This document shows, piece after piece, positions 54,170 to 62,949 of a stretch of DNA of 64,000 nt; the stretch's first letter is position 1, and each line of letters opens with the position of its first letter. The position numbers were made by a program, and so were the translations under genes. The notes beneath the pieces are model-generated. The model did not search any database. It was not told the DNA's origin and saw nothing but the letters and a program-made list of their open reading frames with translations. Source of the stretch: Pontiellaceae bacterium B12219 (GTDB lineage: Bacteria > Verrucomicrobiota > Kiritimatiellia > Kiritimatiellales > Pontiellaceae). The stretch covers positions 19,551 to 83,550 of the forward strand of contig JARNMJ010000016.1 of assembly GCA_029432795.1 (NCBI GenBank). Reading direction: 5' to 3'.

Positions 54170-55301
54170 TCAGGCGATTCCGGAAGCAGGCAACCGTGTG
54201 CCGCGTATGCTGGTGATGGGCGTTGGCAGCAGTGGTGCCCGGGCGGTGGCGGGCATGCTCTCATTGAATCCGGAAATGAATGCCGTTTCCATCGATACCG
54301 ATACAAAAGTGCTTGAGGCCATAAACAGCAACAGTATCCATATTGGAATCACTGTCACACGCGGGAACAGCGCGGGGGGGGATGTCGAGCTTGGTCGTCA
54401 GTCGATCGAGAAAGATTCGATCAATATTCGGAATCAGTTGCGGCAGATAGACCTGTTGGTTCTCGTGACGGGATTAGGTGGGGGAACCGGTTCCGGTGCG
54501 GTACCCGTCATCACCCGGATTGCCCGCGAAGCCGGAGCGCTGGTGTTGGCGCTGGTCACGATGCCGTTTAAATTTGAAGGCCCGAAAGCCGCCCGGATTG
54601 CAGAGGATGCGCTGAAGCGGATTCGGAGCCATGCGGATGCCATTGTCCGGATTCCGAATGAGCGGTTGTTCTGTCGCGAAGATGCCGATCTTCCGGTGGA
54701 GCAGGTTTTTGCCCGGAGCCATCAGATCATGCTGGATGGAATCTTTGCGCTGAGCCGGATGCTGAGCCGTAATGGAATCTGCGGACTTGATTTTGCCTGT
54801 ATCCATACGATGCTGCGTAACTGCGATGGATTCTGCCATTATGCCGGTGCCGATGGCTCCGGCGAGCAGCGTGCCGATACCGTTGCGGAAAGCATTATGA
54901 CCCATCGGTTGCTGAACAAAGGGCGGATGCTCGAAAATGCGGCGGGCATAATTGTCGGGCTCACCGGCGGCCGAGATCTCAAGCTCTGTGAAATTGAAGC
55001 GGTAATGAACCGAATTCAGGAAAAACTGCCGGATGAGGTCTGGATGAATTTCGGGGTTGCGGTTGATCCGGCTTTTGAAGGACGTCTTTCAGCTATGGTG
55101 CTGGTGGCAGAGCAGTGGAAAGAACCGTTGGTGGACGATCAGCAGATGGGGCTGCCTTACAGCCGTAAAACGGGACAGGGCGAGCTGTTGCTTGAGGTCA
55201 CGGGTAAGGGCGAGTTTTCCTATACAGATCCGACGGTCTACAATAACGAAGATCTGGATGTGCCGACTTACATCCGGCGGGACATAAAACTGCCGAGATA
55301 A
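54162..55301 (+). CDS. ftsZ: divergent cell-division GTPase FtsZ
   Basis: A 379-residue FtsZ. The tubulin signature is intact (GLGGGTGSGAVPVI, residues 104-117), and the C-terminal tail ends DLDVPTYIRRDIKLPR, the conserved peptide that binds FtsA. Other key sites differ: the T1 loop reads GVGSSGARAV instead of the usual GVGGGGxNAV, and the T7 loop reads GLDFACI where most FtsZ have NxDFADV. Here E. coli Asn207 is Gly208 and catalytic Asp212 is Cys213, while Asp209 is kept (Asp210). GTP hydrolysis across the subunit interface may be slow or changed. Start overlaps ftsA. Confidence 0.9.
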   Translation: MSDQAIPEAGNRVPRMLVMGVGSSGARAVAGMLSLNPEMNAVSIDTDTKVLEAINSNSIHIGITVTRGNSAGGDVELGRQSIEKDSINIRNQLRQIDLLVLVTGLGGGTGSGAVPVITRIAREAGALVLALVTMPFKFEGPKAARIAEDALKRIRSHADAIVRIPNERLFCREDADLPVEQVFARSHQIMLDGIFALSRMLSRNGICGLDFACIHTMLRNCDGFCHYAGADGSGEQRADTVAESIMTHRLLNKGRMLENAAGIIVGLTGGRDLKLCEIEAVMNRIQEKLPDEVWMNFGVAVDPAFEGRLSAMVLVAEQWKEPLVDDQQMGLPYSRKTGQGELLLEVTGKGEFSYTDPTVYNNEDLDVPTYIRRDIKLPR

Positions 55302-55397
55302 ATTCGGTCGAACGTTGCAGGTCGGAAGGTCCAAGGTCTGTTTTTTGACCGGCAGGACCTTCGACTTTTGACCGGGAGATCTTCGACGAAAACAGGC
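55302..55397. repeat. ftsZ downstream gap with AAGGTC-type inverted repeats
   Basis: AAGGTCC-AAGGTCT near 55327 is followed by GACC and GGACCTT, so the stretch can fold. It is short of a proper T-tail but may end the ftsZ transcript. A similar AAGGTC pattern precedes the terminator at 31334-31348. Confidence 0.45.
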
Positions 55398-56021
55398 TTA
55401 CCGCATATAAAAGTTGGTGGCTTTTTCGTGCCCGATGGTGCTGTCTTCGCCATGACCGGGGAAAATACGAATATCATTCGGCAGCGATTTCAGCAGATTC
55501 AGCGAGGCCGTCATCTGGCGGGAATCGCCGCCCGGCAGATCGGTCCGTCCGCAGGAACCTTTGAAGAGGGTGTCGCCCACGATCATAAATTGACTTTCCG
55601 GAAAAAGAATACAGCATCCGCCGGGGGTGTGGCCGGGCGTTTCCAATACCTGGAACTTCAGGTCGGCGAATTTCCAATCTTTGGAACTTTCCAGCCATTG
55701 GATGTTGTCTGTTTCCGGTTTGCGCGGGCGGGGATAATACGGCGGGCTCTGATTGCGTTCTGAAAAGGCCCACTCCCAGTCTTTGGAATGCACGATGATC
55801 GGGGCCGGGGCCTGATCCACCAGATCGGCCAGCGCATTGATGTGGTCGTAGTGCGTGTGGGTTAGAACATAGGCTTCAACAGCCAGTTTATTTTCTGCCA
55901 GAGATTGCAAAATATGGTCTGCATCGAAGCCCGGATCAAAAACGAGTGCTTTCTTTTCGGGGCCCCAGACGAGATAGCACATTTCCTGATAAGCGCCGGT
56001 GGGGATAGGGAGAATATTCAT
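55398..56021 (-). CDS. metallo-beta-lactamase-fold hydrolase (glyoxalase II-like)
   Basis: A 207-residue protein with the zinc motif THTHYDH (HxHxDH), TPGHTPGG and GDTLFKGSCGRTDLPGG, and the last ligand in FPGHGEDSTIGHEK. This is the layout of bacterial glyoxalase II-like hydrolases. The ATG at 56021 gives a normal N-terminus; the ATG at 56048 would overlap gspM by 17 bases. It closes the gsp operon by position but is unlikely to be part of it functionally. Two perfect palindrome copies (55641 and 55672) and a near-copy lie within 65 bp. Confidence 0.92.
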   Translation of the reverse strand: MNILPIPTGAYQEMCYLVWGPEKKALVFDPGFDADHILQSLAENKLAVEAYVLTHTHYDHINALADLVDQAPAPIIVHSKDWEWAFSERNQSPPYYPRPRKPETDNIQWLESSKDWKFADLKFQVLETPGHTPGGCCILFPESQFMIVGDTLFKGSCGRTDLPGGDSRQMTASLNLLKSLPNDIRIFPGHGEDSTIGHEKATNFYMR

Positions 56022-56031
56022 GTGTTCTGAC

Positions 56032-56577
56032 TTAGTTTTTTCCCGCATTGGGTTTTCGCGTGTAGGCGCAGTGGATGACCATATTGCCTTTTAAACGACC
56101 GCTGTTTTTTCCGACAGGTGCCACATTCAGAGTTCGAACATCGTAGCGCACGCCTTGCTGCTGAAGATCGGCCAGAAAACCAACGAGGGCATCGAGCTTT
56201 CCTTCCCAGGTGCAGTTAATGCCCAGTTCAAATAAGTCGTCGGTCGGTTTTTCGCTGTGCGGTTGTGAGCGGGTGATATCCAGATTGTGCTCTTTTGCTA
56301 TTTTATTGACGGTCTGCATCAATTCGGGAGAAACGGATTTCTGGTTGGTATCGAAAACCCGGAGATCTTTTTGCAGTTCGTTGAGTTCTGCAATCCAGTC
56401 ACTCTGCATTTGGATGCGGCGTTCATCGAGGCGGATCTGTTGACGCAGGTTCTGGATTTCGATTTTCTTGGCTTTATGGGCCTCGATTTTTCCGTCGACA
56501 ATAACCCAGGTTACACCGATGAGTACGGCACTGAGCGTGACAACACTGAGAATCCATTCGCGTTGGGTCATTTTCAT
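56032..56577 (-). CDS. GspM/PilO-like type II secretion protein
   Basis: A 181-residue protein with one N-terminal membrane helix (WILSVVTLSAVLIGVTWVIV), a coiled-coil region (AHKAKKIEIQNLRQQIRLDERRIQ) and a small alpha/beta domain, as in GspM/PilO. Such proteins form the inner-membrane platform with GspL. It overlaps the GspL-like gene by four bases. Confidence 0.75.
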   Translation of the reverse strand: MKMTQREWILSVVTLSAVLIGVTWVIVDGKIEAHKAKKIEIQNLRQQIRLDERRIQMQSDWIAELNELQKDLRVFDTNQKSVSPELMQTVNKIAKEHNLDITRSQPHSEKPTDDLFELGINCTWEGKLDALVGFLADLQQQGVRYDVRTLNVAPVGKNSGRLKGNMVIHCAYTRKPNAGKN

Positions 56578-57986
56578 TGTTCTTCCTCCGGATTGGCCAG
56601 TGGAAGGGTTACGGAAAAGACCGCACGCCGAACATTTTTGGTTACCTTTTCGTTTACGGATTCGTTTTTAACGCCGTCAAACAGATCGGATTTGTTAAGG
56701 GTGGCAAAGAAGTCGGTTACGATGCTCTTGTCCCGTCCGCTGCCGCGCAGGGTCACACCCTTTTCCTTGTTGTAGTTGAAGGAAACAAATTCAATATCGC
56801 CGACCGGAAGCAGGCGGGTGACTTCGAGCATGCACTCGATGGAGGAGTCGCTGCGGTCGGTGTAGACCTTCAGGGCTTTTAATTTACGTTGGTTGGCTTC
56901 GGCCTGCCGTGCCATCGGTGCAATGGCTGCCGCTTCGGCCTTCACGCCATTAAGCTTTAGGTCGCGTACTTTGAAAACGCTCAGGAAGGATAAGAGGACA
57001 ATTAACCAGACGGCGGCAATGCTGCCGGCGATGATGGAGAACTGTTTCTGCAGTTTCTGTCGTTTCTGATGCTCAATCCATTCGCGGGGAATCAGTTCAA
57101 TGCGGGTCTCGGCGCTGAGAGTGCGGCGGAGTATGCCTTCGGAAAGGGGCGGAAGTTCGCGTAGATCGTGATAGTCCACCTGCAGTCCGCATCGCTCTCC
57201 GAGCTTGGCGGCCAGCGCAGCAGGCATTTCGCCGACGGTCCAGAAATGAATGGTATCGGTGTTCGGTATCGTGTGCTCGGCATCAAGCGTAGTGAAGGTA
57301 TAGCCGATTTCATAGCTCAGTTCTTCCACCACGGCCATATCGTCAAGCTGCGCGTCCAGTGGTCGGAAACTGATCGGCAGTCCATTCAGCAGCACCACGA
57401 GAATGAAGTCGATGCCGTCGACCAGAATGAGGATTTCGCATCCGGTGCCGATAATCTTTTTTTCATCTTTCAGCAGCTGCAGCCAGCCGAGCACACGGGC
57501 ATCGATGCTGTGGATGCGCGCGCCGTTTTTCTCAAACAAATCGCCGATGGCATCAATCCGGGAACGTTTGGCCGCCGCAATCAGAACAAAGGTGTTGTTT
57601 TCGTTGCGCTCGAGAATTTCGTGCGACATCGCAAGTTGATCGATCGGAAACGGGGAAATTTTATCCACCTGAAACCCGACCATATCCGCAATTTCCGCAG
57701 GATCTGTGGTCGGAAACTTCATAGTGCGCATTAAAAGCTCTGAAGCGGTGAGTGCCACAGTGACTTCACCTTTGAGATGATCGGACAGATTGGGCAGGTC
57801 GAGTTCGGCGAGTTCCTGTTCGGAGCCATCTTCGGGCATCACGAGCGGAAGATAGTCCTGACGCACAGGACCGAGGCCATCCGCAGTGATCCTCCGCGTG
57901 GTCCATTCGATTCCGTCCGGCGTACGGCATCCTGCCGTGACCGTCTTTTCGCGGATTTTTTTAATTTTCCTTAACAGGTCCTTCAT
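56574..57986 (-). CDS. GspL/PilM-PilN-like type II secretion protein
   Basis: A 470-residue protein. The N-terminal part (to about residue 320) has the actin-like PilM/GspL fold (ELLMRTMKFPTTDPAEIADMVGFQVDKISPFPIDQLAMSHEIL), then a membrane helix (FSIIAGSIAAVWLIVLLSFLSVF) and a PilN-like C-terminal domain. It therefore combines PilM and PilN in one chain, the normal GspL layout. It starts 26 bp inside the 3' end of the gspK-like gene. Confidence 0.8.
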   Translation of the reverse strand: MKDLLRKIKKIREKTVTAGCRTPDGIEWTTRRITADGLGPVRQDYLPLVMPEDGSEQELAELDLPNLSDHLKGEVTVALTASELLMRTMKFPTTDPAEIADMVGFQVDKISPFPIDQLAMSHEILERNENNTFVLIAAAKRSRIDAIGDLFEKNGARIHSIDARVLGWLQLLKDEKKIIGTGCEILILVDGIDFILVVLLNGLPISFRPLDAQLDDMAVVEELSYEIGYTFTTLDAEHTIPNTDTIHFWTVGEMPAALAAKLGERCGLQVDYHDLRELPPLSEGILRRTLSAETRIELIPREWIEHQKRQKLQKQFSIIAGSIAAVWLIVLLSFLSVFKVRDLKLNGVKAEAAAIAPMARQAEANQRKLKALKVYTDRSDSSIECMLEVTRLLPVGDIEFVSFNYNKEKGVTLRGSGRDKSIVTDFFATLNKSDLFDGVKNESVNEKVTKNVRRAVFSVTLPLANPEEEQ

Positions 57987-58971
57987 TCCAGTAAACTACC
58001 ACGGAGTCCTTGTTTTTCTGCAGGAAGATCGCTTCGATCTGATACTGATTCCCGAATATGTCGCCTACAGAAGTTACCTTCACAAAACTACTTTGCAATT
58101 TAAATTTGTTGGGATCGGCCCCAACGTCTTCCAAACGCTGAATCCCGTCGTCCAGCGTGCCTTTCTCCATATCCTCGCCCATGCGCCGCTCAAAAACGCT
58201 TTCGAGTTCCCAGTCTTCGTATTCTGCATAGCTGAGCAGGAGATCCTGCGAGGCGGTATTGAGGTTTACTTTACCATCGCCCCAGACCGTCAGGATGTCA
58301 TAGATACCGAAAATTTCGTCGCTGTCTTCGTCGGCCGGTTTTCCATATAAAATATCGGGCCCCCAGTTTTTAACGAGCAGCAGTTCTTCCACACTGTCAA
58401 GCGGGCCGTTTTTGACGGGATAGCCGGCTTCTTCATAAAAGGGATCATCGGATTCCGCACCATCAAGCTGGTGCAGGTCATTTTCGTCGATCCAGTCCGT
58501 CAGACAGTCGATCATGCTTTCCCAGTCGGTGGAAGGGACATTGGCCATTTCAAAAATCGAGAGCCACTGTTCGCGGGTCAACATATTCACGTTGCGTCCG
58601 GCTTCTGCCGATTCGAGGGTCACGGTGAATTTTCCGCCGTCATCAAATTCAATGGTGGAGGAGGTGGAGAGTCCGCGTTTGATATAAAGCGCGGCCTGCA
58701 TAAAACCATCCGGATCTTCCGGCATATCCTCGATTTCAAGCTGATTCGCACTTTCACGTTTGTCGAGAATGGCTTTGGCATATTCAATTCCGGACAGCGC
58801 CATGATCTGCGCCCTGAATTTTTTGCGTTTATAGGAAACCAGCATGCCTTCCAGATTCACCTCAAAAGCAAAGGAGCCGACAATCAGCGAAAGAATCACG
58901 AGCACCCAGAGCGCGACCATCAGGGCTGCGCCTTCTTTCTGTTTATTCGGATGAATGCCGGATCGGTTCAT
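57961..58971 (-). CDS. gspK: GspK-like minor pseudopilin
   Basis: A 336-residue protein. The prepilin-like N-terminus is KEGAALMVALWVLVILSLIVGSFAFE, the helix without Glu5 typical of GspK. The large periplasmic domain includes DWIDENDLHQLDGAESDDPFYEEAGYPVKNGPLDSVEELLLVKNWG, the GspK calcium-site region, and GDGKVNLNTASQDLLL. GspK caps the pseudopilus. It overlaps gspJ by four bases. Confidence 0.92.
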   Translation of the reverse strand: MNRSGIHPNKQKEGAALMVALWVLVILSLIVGSFAFEVNLEGMLVSYKRKKFRAQIMALSGIEYAKAILDKRESANQLEIEDMPEDPDGFMQAALYIKRGLSTSSTIEFDDGGKFTVTLESAEAGRNVNMLTREQWLSIFEMANVPSTDWESMIDCLTDWIDENDLHQLDGAESDDPFYEEAGYPVKNGPLDSVEELLLVKNWGPDILYGKPADEDSDEIFGIYDILTVWGDGKVNLNTASQDLLLSYAEYEDWELESVFERRMGEDMEKGTLDDGIQRLEDVGADPNKFKLQSSFVKVTSVGDIFGNQYQIEAIFLQKNKDSVVVYWNEGPVKEN

Positions 58972-59729
58972 CGGTTCGGACCCACAGTTATATTCCCACC
59001 GGAATTATTGCTGCCACTCGAGGTTGATGTGCCCTTCAGGCTCGGGCCGGTCAGTTTATCCTTAACAGAGGCCGCCACCGGAATTTCAATGACGCGGGAA
59101 AAGGCAATCGGTTCCTCAGCCGGATCTTCAGAAGCCACAAAAATCGTCAGCATAATCCGCTCGGGAATGGAATTTTCCTGCTCCCATTCTTCGGTCCAGT
59201 CTTCGTTTTCATCGTCCCAGATCAGAATTTCCAGACCCTGGACTTCGCGGGAAACCAGAATCGGATCGGCTTCCAGTTCATCTTCCTCGTCTTCTGGATT
59301 GGCAACGGCGGGCAGGGCCGAAACGAAGAGGGCGGGGGCTCCGTCATCGTTGTCAATGAAGAGGTTGAGCCGATGCGGGCCGGAGATGAAAGGCGAATCG
59401 AACGGCATGAAGGCCCCGCTGGAGGTGACAAAGCTGATGGAATCGGCCGGCAACCCGCTGTTCGAATCTTTTTCGAAGGTAAAGGCATAGGTTTTTTTGC
59501 CGTTATAAAAATAGATGGTTGAATTCAGGGCCGCCACCAGCTGGGTCATGGCGAAGTCGCCGTGTTTAATGCCGTCCATCACTTCCATGCCGCGTTTCCA
59601 GCCGCGAACGGTTCCGGAAAAGGCCTGAAAGGCAATGGACATGGCGATGACCATAATTACCATCGCCACCAGCAATTCCAGCAGAGTGAAGCCGCGTTTC
59701 CTATTCGATTGTTTTCTTTCAGGTTTCAA
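58968..59729 (-). CDS. gspJ: GspJ-like minor pseudopilin, TTG start
   Basis: A 253-residue protein with the prepilin motif KRG-FTLLELLVAMVIMVIAMSIAFQAFSG (cleavage after Gly, Glu5). Only a TTG is available in front of the prepilin peptide, and that TTG is part of the heptamer repeat at 59715-59755. No Shine-Dalgarno is visible. GspJ forms the pseudopilus tip with GspI and GspK, encoded on both sides. Confidence 0.85.
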   Translation of the reverse strand: MKPERKQSNRKRGFTLLELLVAMVIMVIAMSIAFQAFSGTVRGWKRGMEVMDGIKHGDFAMTQLVAALNSTIYFYNGKKTYAFTFEKDSNSGLPADSISFVTSSGAFMPFDSPFISGPHRLNLFIDNDDGAPALFVSALPAVANPEDEEDELEADPILVSREVQGLEILIWDDENEDWTEEWEQENSIPERIMLTIFVASEDPAEEPIAFSRVIEIPVAASVKDKLTGPSLKGTSTSSGSNNSGGNITVGPNR

Positions 59730-59755
59730 GTTTCAGGTTTCAGGTTTCAGTTCGT
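59715..59755. repeat. 7-bp-periodic repeat overlapping the gspJ start
   Basis: On the minus strand GAAACCT, GAAACCT, GAAACTT, GAAACCT occur in tandem. The array covers the end of gspI and the TTG start of gspJ. Confidence 0.8.
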
Positions 59756-60166
59756 TTCAATTTGACTGGTTACGCTCTCGGCATCGGGTGCATATTTATA
59801 CATTGTTACCTCTTCAAACGAATTGCGGCCGCGTTCCGACCATTGGACGCGGAGGGTGACCAGAAAAAGTCCGGGCCGCTCTTCTTCATCCACCACCATA
59901 ATTTCGCGGAACCACGTATATCCCTCTGCATCATCAAAGGTTCCGGACTCTGTGAGCTCGGCCATATCCACTGTTTCGATCGGGAATTCCAGGTCGATGC
60001 GCTGAATCAACCCGCGCGCCACATCAAGGTTGCGTGCCGTACGCACCACCGAAAGGCAGCGCGACATGGCCATCATCATCGATGAAACACCGACACTCAG
60101 GATGACCAACGCCAGCAGAACTTCAACCAGCGTGAGACCTTTTTTGGATGCATGAGACGATTTCAT
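59747..60166 (-). CDS. gspI: GspI-like minor pseudopilin
   Basis: A 139-residue protein with the prepilin motif KKG-LTLVEVLLALVILSVGVSSMMM (Glu5 present) and the short periplasmic domain of GspI. First gene of a minus-strand run gspI-J-K-L-M. The major pseudopilin, secretin, ATPase and GspF genes are not in the window, so they must be elsewhere. Confidence 0.88.
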   Translation of the reverse strand: MKSSHASKKGLTLVEVLLALVILSVGVSSMMMAMSRCLSVVRTARNLDVARGLIQRIDLEFPIETVDMAELTESGTFDDAEGYTWFREIMVVDEEERPGLFLVTLRVQWSERGRNSFEEVTMYKYAPDAESVTSQIETN

Positions 60167-60291
60167 AAAGAGGTAAAAAGCATCCCAATTCGGATGCGTT
60201 TAATAAAGACAAGAATGGCCCCCTTTTTATTGCCGGTAAAACCGCGTAATTTACGTGAGTTCGAAGGGGGCGTGGTTTAGCATCCGATTTT

Positions 60292-61293
60292 ATGAAGGGT
60301 ATTTCACACTTTATTTCGGGAGTCGCTGCGGCATCCTGTTTTCCGTGGACGGTTGCGGCGGCGCTTGATCGGAACCCGACCTATTTTATTATCGGCGCGG
60401 TTTACGGCATTCTGCCCGATACGATCGATTTTAAATTTTACCGCTTTTTCTACCGCTATCATCAGACCATCACGCCCGATCCTCGCAATCCCGATCCGCA
60501 GGTGATTGCGAATGAGATTGCGCACGCGATCGAAACCGCTGCCGAACAGAAAGGACTCTATCGGCTTAAAATCAACACGCTGCGCCGCTCCGCCGATCAG
60601 TGGCAGCAGTTTAAAATCCGCCTTGATGCAACGGAACAGGCCGTGGAAGTGGAAATGGGGCCGGTGGTGACGACGGGGCAGGTTCCAATCCCCGGAACTT
60701 TTCCGGAGGCGGGCACTTCCAAAGGTTGGAAAAAAACAGCCGTTCCGATCGAAGAAAACTACGAAGCCGTGACCACCGTCGATATTTTCGATGGGCCGGC
60801 CTATGGTTTTGAAATGGATGAGCAGGGGCGGGTGGCGGTTCATTTTCTGCCGTGGCATCGAACCTGGACGCACAGTCTGGTACTGGGCGCCGTGTTTTCT
60901 GTTCCGGTGGGCCTTTGGCTGGGCTGGCGGGCCGGTTTGGTGGCGTACACCGCCTATGCCGTGCACATTCTGGAAGACCAGTTGGGTTATATGGGCTCCA
61001 GTCTATTTGCGCCCTTCAGCAATAAACGTGTAAAGGGGCTCGAACTCATGCATGCCGGCGACGCACTTCCAAACTTTGGAACAGTCTGGTTTTGCTGCAT
61101 GCTTATTTTCTGGAACTGCTACCGCGCCATTCCCGACCCGATCTATCATTTCGGGTTCGTTCGTCTCATGCTTTACGGTCTCGTCGTTCCGCTGGGCCTG
61201 TACGGCCTGCTGTACCGGATGCTGAATCGAAAAACCACACTGCCCGAAATTATCGATACCGCCAATGAATGGGGCGAAGGGAATAAGCTTTAA
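60292..61293 (+). CDS. DUF457/YdjM-like membrane-bound metal-dependent hydrolase
   Basis: A 333-residue protein. MKGISHFISGVAAASCF and the GILPDTIDFKF segment match the DUF457/YdjM family, with further His in WHRTWTHSLVLG and HILEDQLG. Four to five membrane helices are predicted, with a soluble insert at about residues 80-165 that is longer than in YdjM. Catalytic activity is not proven for the family. Two palindrome copies (60717 and 61067) are inside. A MITE inserted three bases after its stop. Confidence 0.85.
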   Translation: MKGISHFISGVAAASCFPWTVAAALDRNPTYFIIGAVYGILPDTIDFKFYRFFYRYHQTITPDPRNPDPQVIANEIAHAIETAAEQKGLYRLKINTLRRSADQWQQFKIRLDATEQAVEVEMGPVVTTGQVPIPGTFPEAGTSKGWKKTAVPIEENYEAVTTVDIFDGPAYGFEMDEQGRVAVHFLPWHRTWTHSLVLGAVFSVPVGLWLGWRAGLVAYTAYAVHILEDQLGYMGSSLFAPFSNKRVKGLELMHAGDALPNFGTVWFCCMLIFWNCYRAIPDPIYHFGFVRLMLYGLVVPLGLYGLLYRMLNRKTTLPEIIDTANEWGEGNKL

Positions 61294-61296
61294 AAG

Positions 61297-61577
61297 GGTT
61301 CTGTGTAGAATTTTATGGAAGGGGCAACGGATTAATAGAAAGCAACGGATGATATTTTGAAGGAACGCCCCTTCGCAGGGTTATTTTTTTGCTGTCCAAA
61401 AAATTGATTTCATGAGCTGTGTATGAATGCAGCAAGTTTTCAGTATGGACTTATACCGCTTATATTCATTCATTTGCACCTGAGAACATGCGCACCGCGA
61501 TCCGTTGCAAATAAATCGGAGTACGAGATAGAGACTCTTGAAATCACAGGCTTCACCACAAAAATCTACGTAGAACC
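61297..61577 (-). mobile_element. MITE-like non-autonomous element, copy 2 (281 bp, inverted)
   Basis: The reverse complement matches the element at 15248-15530 from end to end, with small internal insertions and deletions around the CAACGGAT motifs. Ends are GGTTCTGTGTAG and, on the other strand, GGTTCTACGTAG. The flanks are TTTAAAAG (61289-61296) and TGTAAAAG (61578-61585), an 8-bp target duplication with one mismatch. It lies directly behind the DUF457 stop codon. No transposase inside. Confidence 0.87.
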
Positions 61578-61653
61578 TGTAAAAGATGGACGTCGAGACA
61601 CAAATCTGATCTCACATCGGGAACACATATTTCTGTCAAAAACCCACCCTTTG

Positions 61654-62825
61654 CTATTCCGCGCAGCGTTTTGCGATGTTCAGCAGGACTTCGCAGGCGA
61701 GTAGATATTCCTTGATATCCACATATTCCTCAACCTGATGGAATTTGTGCGAACCGGTTCCGAGCGTAACCGTCGGCAGTCCCTTTTCATTAAAGTTGTT
61801 GGCGTCGAGCCCGGCGTCCATCACCAACGGATTCGGTATTTCTCCGGCCTGTTCAACCGCCTTGCTGGCAATCTTCACACAGGGTTCGGATTTCTTCAGC
61901 TTGAAGGCGTTGTAGTCGGAGATGGTGGTGAATTTCACGGAGCCGCATTTGCCGGCATCGTTGGTGACGCTCTTTGCGGCTTTATCAAAGCTGTCGGTAT
62001 AGACCTTGATGATTTGTTTCAGAAAGGCCGGGTTGTGGCTTCGGCATTCGCCGGTCATAACGCAGGAGTCCATCACCTGATTGCTCGCTTCGCCGCCGCT
62101 GACCGAACCGAGGTTGGAGGTACCAATGCGGTTGCCTTTGATGATTTTCCCGAAGTAGCCTTTTTCCGAAATCATCGCCATGGCTTTTGATCCGATCAGC
62201 CCGGCGGAAATTCCTTTATGCGGTTCCAGCCCGGCGTGGGTGGAAATTCCTTTAATCTCGGCCACCCAGCGCACGGCGCTCATGGCGCCGATCACGATTT
62301 CATTCGGAAACTGGCCGTCGAGATTAAAGCCCATCTCCGGATTTCCAAGGTCTGTAAACCGCACCATGCGCGAACCGTGCAGACCGTTTTCTTCCGCAAT
62401 CGGGAACAGGAAGGTGATGGGCGGGTGGGGAATCTGTTCGTCAGGATCGTTTCGCACAAGGTCACCAGCGCCGCGCAGCCGGAGCGATCGTCACCGCCGA
62501 GGCCCGTGTTGCCTTTGGCCACCACGCGGTTTCCTTTAATCATCGGAACGGCTCCTTTGCACAGCGGCACCGTATCCATGTGAGCGGAGAACATAATGCG
62601 CGGCGCGGTTTTCACCGTTCCCGGAAGCTGCACGATGAGGTTCCCGATTTCATAGCCATCGCCCAGCCGTTTATGCGCATCATCGGTTTTAATCCAGGCT
62701 TTTTTACAGCCGGCGGAAATCAGCTTCTTTGTAATGGCTTCCACCACCTTGGCTTCCTGTCCTGTCGGGCCGGGCACAGCCAACAGGTCCATCAGATGCT
62801 TCATGGCGAGGTCTTTATTGATCAT
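61654..62825 (-). pseudogene. M20-type peptidase (peptidase T-like), interrupted by one frameshift
   Basis: Two overlapping frames make one protein. The first (62825 down to about 62427) has MFSAHMDTVPLCKGAVP and GLGGDDRSGCAALVTLCETIL, the second (to 61654) has HPPITFLFPIAEENGLHGSR, DGQFPNEIVIG and the C-terminal LDANNFNEKGLPTVTLGTG. Adding one C to the C4 run at 62427-62430 (minus strand) restores RFPHPPITFLFP, the sequence expected of the family. Either a recent one-base deletion or a sequencing error in a homopolymer. Ribosome site GGAG stands before the ATG at 62825. The enzyme would be a zinc aminopeptidase. Confidence 0.85.
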
Positions 62826-62949
62826 ATAAAACTCCGGTTGATGATTGGTTGAAATTTATGCCAGCCGCTGCCGTCCGTCCAATCAATATCGAATGTGATC
62901 TGTCTGCGCGGTGAAAGAAAGATTACTGCATGTTTCGCGGGAAATGAGT

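Noticed and set aside
61423..61704. Plus-strand frame of 93 codons inside MITE copy 2
   Set aside because: It crosses the element end and its equivalent is not open in copy 1.
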